DNA of 64,000 nt from Owenia fusiformis (taxonomy: Eukaryota > Annelida > Polychaeta > Sabellida > Oweniidae), in NCBI GenBank assembly GCA_903813345.2, contig CAIIXF020000012.1:599318-663317 (forward strand). The letters are read 5' to 3'. Below, piece after piece: positions 58,812 through 64,000 of the stretch. How positions within the stretch are numbered: position 1 is the stretch's first letter; each line of letters starts with the position of its first letter. Position numbers and translations under genes: made by a program. The notes beneath the pieces were generated by a model that ran no database searches, was not told the origin of the DNA, and worked only from the letters and a program-made list of their open reading frames with translations.

Positions 58812-61800
58812 ATGAGTTTCCAAAGACCAACTGGGGGTATGCCGCAAGGTTAGCAGTTATATATTAATCTTAAAAATATTAACGTTAGATCTATTTGCAA
58901 TTGCTCGATGCACTGTATAATTGCTGGAAAATCACCTCTGGTCAAATATCCATGAATTGGTTCATTGATATTGATTATCCCGTGCTAGGACTATAGTCCT
59001 GTATCGAGCGCATTCTTTTGCCTGTACGATTACAACTCGGGAGAATTATCTACGCCCCCTTCACTTAAGATACCTACCCCAATGCATTGTAGAACTCAAA
59101 ATGTAACTTCTAATATATTTGAACCGCCGATTGTCTGGGTATATCGGCAGAACGGGAACATTTTTCTTTTTCATCGATAGAGATTCCATCACTTTTCAAG
59201 ATGGCAGTTGTATTTAAAAGGGGAATCCCCTGTTTGACTGTCCCGGATGTGGCCCGGAATTACCAATATGGAGGAATTTGACGGTTGAAATAAGTTAAAT
59301 GTTACACGCAAATATTGCGATCAAAAACGAAAATGTCTTCGTTCTGCCGATAAACCCAGACAATTGTGGATTTAACTACACGAAAAGAATGCTAAAATAC
59401 CAAGGAATCTATTAAAATAGGTATCTGAAGTGTAAGAAGCGTAAAATTCTCCCATGTTGTAATCGCACAGACAAAAGGTTGAGATGTTCACAGGACCTTA
59501 GTCCAGGCACGGGATAAGATATTGATATTTTGAATTGTTTGTATTTCTTCATGAGATTATTGTATTGTAACATTGTGTTTATATTGGTTATAGATCAAAC
59601 CAAAATCTATTGTATCGTGTGATCTCTAATGGTAACAGTCATTATCCAAGGACTAGGGCCTGGATCAGTTATTGGGAGTGACAAGTCGGGTGCAAAATGT
59701 AGCTGGGTTCAGTTACAGATTCTAATATCCTAAAATAATCACTAAAATTCTATGCCTGGGCATTGAGATTCTTAAAATGATGCAAGTATTCAAACGATTG
59801 AAACTGTTGAAACACAATTTACAGTGTATACAGGGCTCAAAAGACAGCAAGATAAAATGCTCTACATTGTACACGGTGTATTTATATGTATGCTTGTAGG
59901 ATAGTTATTACAAGATAATTGTATGAGATTTTCAAATGCATTCATGCTTTTAGGTTTCAGTATGATGCCAGGAACACAACCAATGATGCAACAACCTGGA
60001 ATGATGCCACAACCTCTGCAAGTTGGACAAATACAAGGTATGATGGGTGGCCAAATGCAAGGTGGCCCAATGCAAGGAAGACAAATGCAAGGTGGTCAGA
60101 TGCAACCTGGTCAAATGCAAGGGCAGGGAATGATGGGTGGACCAATGCAAGGAGGTCAAATGCAAGGAGGTCACATGCAAGTTGGACCGATGCAAGGTGC
60201 TCAGATGCAAGGTGGCCCCATGCAAGGTGGACCAATACAAACTGGCCAGATGCAACAGGGGACAATGGCAGGAGGCTTTCCGCCTCAGTTTGGAGCTTCT
60301 GGTCAAGTAAGTTAGACTCTGATATGTGCATGACTTCACACTTCCCAACTAATGGTACTTACTTAGGTATTATTTATTAATGTTCATTCTAATATCTTCG
60401 TTCTATATCTTCTGTTTCTTAGGGATCATTTCAAAATGTTAGTTAAAGAGTGTATGCATTAGTTAATATCTTTTCAATTAAATTGTGTTTAAAATAAGTT
60501 TTGTATTTTGTCAGATATTGATGTTTTGAAAAGATCCCTTGTTTAGTGAAGTGGTTTGTTTTATACTAAATGATATAGGTCTGTATCTCATACTTAAGTG
60601 GGTTTGGGGTAGATATCACTCGGGAATATATATCATATCTGAGGAGCGGGCAGGATATATTGTATATGTCCCGCTCCAGGCCAAATGCGGGCAGATATAA
60701 TATATCCATCCCGCTCCCGGGAATTTTTCAAAAGTTTAAAAAAGTTTAAATATCAAAAGTTTTAATTTTCTAATTTTAAAATTTAATTTTTTTTAAGTTT
60801 AAATGTTACAATTTCATTGTATTGAACAAAAAGAATATTACGAAAATGTTAAATATAAATATCTTGTCATTTGAAAAAGGTCGAAAAGGTTATATCTACC
60901 CTAAACCCACTCAAGTATGAGATACACCAGTTATGCACGGTCGGTTTGGATACATGGAATATCCCTGTATCCAAAACCTCCCAGTACATAACCCTTATAT
61001 ATTCTATATCTATGTCTATATTCTATATCTATCTTCTTATCTCGCACAGACTAACACATAATATAAGCTTTGATATGAATGCCATTATTTTTGTTAAATA
61101 ATTTGAATTGTTTATTTTCTCTAAATGAGAAAAAGAAGCAAATTTAAAAAGCAAGATTCTTGTTGCAAAAACTAACATGGGCTAAAGAATGGTGTTCAAC
61201 TTTCAACTAATATTGGATTAAAAATGTTGTCCAAATTTCAACTAATATGGGACAAAGAACGTTGTCCAAATTTCAACCAATGTGGGCTAAAGAATGGTGT
61301 CCAAATTTCAACTAATATGGGCCAAAGAATGGTGTCCAAATTTCAACTAATATGGACTAAAGAATGATGTCCAAATTTCAACTAATATGGGCTTAAGAAT
61401 GGTGTCCAAATTTCAACTAATATGGGCTAAAGAATGGTGTCCAAATTTCAACTAATATGGGCTAAAGAATGGTGTCCAAATTTCAACTGTTGTGGGAGAA
61501 CATAATTAATTTCTGGGTGGGATGAATGAACATTCATTAGTGAAAAATGTTATCTTTGAAAAATTCTTGTGAAAAGCAAATCAGCATTTTCAATTTTCCT
61601 TATATGGCTGGAAAGGGGGCAAATCACAATGATTTTGGACATCATTCATATAAGTTAGGGTGTCACCAAAAAGTTCTTTCCCTCTGGAATTTTACCTTTT
61701 GATGTGACTCTCCCCGAGTTATATGGAAAATCCATTTGGTCAAACTTCATTTCCTTTAGTTCTGTAGCACCCCTACTAATTATTATCAACCATAGCCAAG

Positions 61801-62936
61801 AGGGTTCCATTCTGAATATCTGATACTGTTTTTTGCACAGCTTTCAAGGCACTTTCAGTGTTGGTTGCATGCGTCAATCTAAATCAATTAGAAATGGAAC
61901 TGGTGCTGGTACCCAGTGATCTCTCCAGCATTAAAGCAAGAGGGTGCAGCACCCACCTGATTTTCAAAATAGGCTTGCACCCACCTGAAAATCCATTTGC
62001 CCCCACTTGAAAATAAGAAAAATCATGAAAAATTGGCATATTTTGCCAAATTTTGGACTGAATTGTAAAAATCAGAATTTTGCACCCACCTGAGAAAAAA
62101 TCCTGGGGAGATCACTGGTACCCCTATAAATGTAGTGCCATATTGGCTTTGGATCGGCCAACCATGTTAAAATAAAAATCTACATTTATGGGAGTAACAC
62201 CCAAATTTCTTCTTGGTGTTTACTTCTTATACTTACTAACTTCACTACTACTCTACACTTTTCTTTAGTTAATACCTAGCACCAGTTTGAGGTATAGCAT
62301 GATGTCTTCTGTACCTGTAGTAGGAGCAACACAGGTGAGGATTTATACAACAGAAGACCTTTTCTCAAATGGATCCAATGAATGTCCAACATGATGTATT
62401 GTGATTTTCAAATCTCAACATGGTATTTTGATGTGGTTTTCAACTGTCCCCATTGAATACTGATATCTTGCTGTTTTACTTTAAACTTTCTTAGAAATGT
62501 TACTATCAACTAGAAGTGATGCCATCACGGTTTCAGAAAACGCTTTTTCTTTTATTGTAAATATTTTATCTTTTATTGAAATGTAATGTATTTCAAAGTA
62601 ATTCCGACTTCAATTGAATAAAATGAATTGTATGCAATACTTAAATCAAGTCTTGAATTACTGTTGTAGAATTACCTGTTTTAAGAAAATCGTAATACAC
62701 AATATTTATTTTCATTAGATATTGAATGAGTGCCCTGAAAAGATTGGTAACTATAAAACATTATTACATTTCCAGCATAACTTTAGACATGGCATGCCCC
62801 AGATGATGCCTGCTGGTATGGGGGGACAGGCACCTGGTATGGGGGGACAGGCTCCTGGGTTGGGAATGGCACCCAGGAATGCACCCCCTGCATATACCCC
62901 ACAGATGGCGCAGAATTTCAGATCAAAGAAGAATTT
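58812..62936 (+). CDS. Met/Gln/Gly-rich protein, possibly synergin-gamma-like (5' part)
   Basis: Coding exons 58812-58848, 59954-60306, 62269-62334 and 62776-62936 join in phase with GT/AG borders. The gene continues outside the window. The first 190 residues are low complexity: MSFQRPTGGMPQ, then many MQGGQ/MQGGP hexapeptides from an 18-bp internal repeat, then MMPAGMGGQAPGMG and APPAYTPQMAQNF. The Met/Gln/Pro-rich start followed by a P-x-YTP-x-M motif recalls the N-terminus of synergin gamma, an AP-1 adaptor partner in clathrin traffic, but this is weak evidence for such biased sequence. The acceptor 8 bases before the ATG implies a leader exon upstream, so the tRNA gene may lie in its first intron. 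Confidence 0.5.
58975..59517. mobile_element. TTATCCC foldback element, copy 3
   Basis: Ends TTATCCCGTGCTAGGACTAT and the inverted GTCCAGGCACGGGATAA, flanked by an exact 8-bp duplication GATATTGA (58967-58974 and 59518-59525). Arms share GGGAGAATTATCTACGC and TCTGCCGATAAACCCAGA with the copies at 3002 and 4061. It is 543 bp long and sits in an intron of the plus-strand gene. Confidence 0.9.
60588..60925. mobile_element. Inverted-repeat element in an intron
   Basis: GTATCTCATACTTAAGTGGG and its complement at about 60903-60922 bracket inner palindromes rich in GATATATC and CCCGCTCC. No coding content. Confidence 0.7.
61160..61490. repeat. 35-bp minisatellite
   Basis: About nine copies of a unit containing GGGCTAAAGAATGGTGTCCA and AATTTCAACTAATAT in the intron before the exon at 62269. 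Confidence 0.92.
61914..62115. mobile_element. hAT-like CAGTGATCTC element
   Basis: CAGTGATCTCTCCAG and CTGGGGAGATCACTG are inverted ends, and GGTACC is repeated at the flanks. Internal GCACCCACCTGA blocks recur. This end type is usual for small hAT-related elements. Confidence 0.75.
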
Positions 62937-63003
62937 GTGAGTTTAATTTCATTTAATATGTATATGTACATGATCATGGTCATTTTATAACTTTATATAA
63001 GTA

Positions 63004-64000
63004 TAGGCTGTTCAATAAGTAATGACACTAAGGCTCTCATTTTGTCAAATTTTGCTTGTTTTATCTCAAATTTTCACCATATGTTGAAAATACATTTGTC
63101 TATTTATATGCGGAAAATCACCAGATATAACTAATAATAACCAGTAATTTGGTTGCCATAGCAACATGAGGATACAGCACTTGACTTGGATCCAAATCAA
63201 TAAGAATGATAAGAATGATGGCCCATCAGTACATGGTTTATACCCCTATCTTTCTTGAGTATAGTGGATTTCGAAGCATACTTTTTGTGTTTATGTTTTA
63301 TGTTTATGTTTTGTGTTTGTTTTGTGTGTATGTTGCTATGGTAACTAAATGGTATGACATCACAGTTAATTTCTCAAAAGTAGGGAATCCAATGAGTCAT
63401 AATGATCATAGACTCTCCAAAAAAGGGAAAAGTCCTGAAAACTGCAAAAACATGAGTTTGGCACTACAGCAAAGGAGTTCAATAAAAACATTTGTATTGC
63501 TTGGGAAACAAGCAAAAGATATAGTGCAGTATTTCCAGGAGGCTTATGGTAATGACTCTATGAGTAAGAGATCAATTTTCCGGTGGTGCAAAATGTTCAA
63601 AGAAGGAAGGAAAAGTGTGGATGATGATGATCTCAGTAGGAGGCCAAAGTATGAAAACAATGATGAAAAAATTGAAGAGGTTAAAGGCCTGGTTGACACA
63701 AACAAACTTCTTTGAACATTTTTAAACATAAACACAAAACATAAACATAAAACATAAACACAAAAAGTATGCTTAGAAATCCACTATACTCAAGAAAGAT
63801 AGGGGTATAAAACATGTACTGATGGGCCATCATTCTTATCATTCTTATTGATTTGGATCCAAGTCAAGTGCTGTATCCTCATGTTGCTATGGCAACCAAA
63901 TTACTGGTTATTATTAGTTATATCTGGTGATTTTCCCCATATAAATAGACAAATGTATTTTCAACATATGGTGAAAATTTGAGATAAAACAAGCAAAATT
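63004..64000. mobile_element. Mariner-type element with long inverted arms (runs off the window)
   Basis: The left end AGGCTGTTCAATAAGTAATG is a mariner-like terminus. About 320 bp of the left arm (to about 63330) is repeated in inverted orientation from about 63725 to the window end, with a block such as TTGGTTGCCATAGCAACATG at both sides. The terminal part of the right arm lies outside. Between the arms is a truncated transposase frame. Confidence 0.85.
63392..63715 (+). pseudogene. Mariner transposase fragment, DNA-binding domain only
   Basis: The open frame encodes about 107 residues from the ATG at 63392 (63452 is an alternative). QQRSSIKTFVLLGKQAKDIV, then YGNDSMSKRSIFRWCKMFKEGRKSVDDD is the helix-turn-helix region found at the start of mariner transposases. 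The frame ends at VDTNKLL, just where the inverted arm begins, so the second HTH and the whole DDE/D catalytic region are missing. It could still be translated and bind transposon ends, but it cannot catalyse movement. Confidence 0.85.

Noticed and set aside
59919-60380. Alternative-frame proteins on both strands over the MQGG exon
   Set aside because: The exon is a multiple-of-three repeat open in other frames. Splice phase with neighbouring exons selects only the MQGG frame.

Overview
This window is nuclear DNA from an animal, most likely a marine invertebrate and probably a lophotrochozoan such as a mollusc. It is AT-rich. Its genes are split into short exons with clean GT/AG junctions, and the introns are crowded with foldback DNA transposons, minisatellites and a LINE. 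Exon chains below were built by hand from splice sites, phase and protein family logic, because few coding exons are visible as long reading frames. The organism call is inference.

Layout. (1) 1-8.2 kb: no gene supported, but a stack of inverted-repeat elements, including a nested trio with readable target-site duplications. (2) 8.2-17.2 kb, plus strand: a complete AKAP1-like gene (membrane anchor, KH domain, Tudor domain). (3) 23.0-39.7 kb, plus strand: an eight-coding-exon gene that resembles FAM216A in its middle and ends in a 504-residue acidic tail. Its 10-kb first intron holds a 6.8-kb DNA transposon with about 550-bp terminal inverted repeats, probably Academ-like, and an antisense intronless gene for a type II membrane, glycosyltransferase-like protein. 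(4) 40.8-44.8 kb: a LINE with an unbroken endonuclease-reverse transcriptase frame, inserted into a 24-bp minisatellite. (5) 45.9-58.2 kb, minus strand: a complete nine-exon short-chain dehydrogenase/reductase gene of 260 residues. Its last intron contains an unrecognised two-exon plus-strand gene whose own intron is filled by transposons nested three deep. (6) 58.67 kb: a tRNA-Asp(GTC) gene. (7) 58.8-62.9 kb, plus strand: the first exons of a Met/Gln/Gly-rich protein, perhaps synergin-gamma-like, running out of the window. (8) 63.0 kb to the end: a mariner derivative with only the DNA-binding part of its transposase between long inverted repeats.

The most unusual theme is that tandem repeats have repeatedly grown out from 3' splice sites. 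The acceptor and the start of the exon were copied upstream three times in AKAP1 exon 4, about ten times in dehydrogenase exon 2, and 18 times in dehydrogenase exon 8. No operon, CRISPR array or prokaryotic feature is present, and the genes show no obvious shared pathway.
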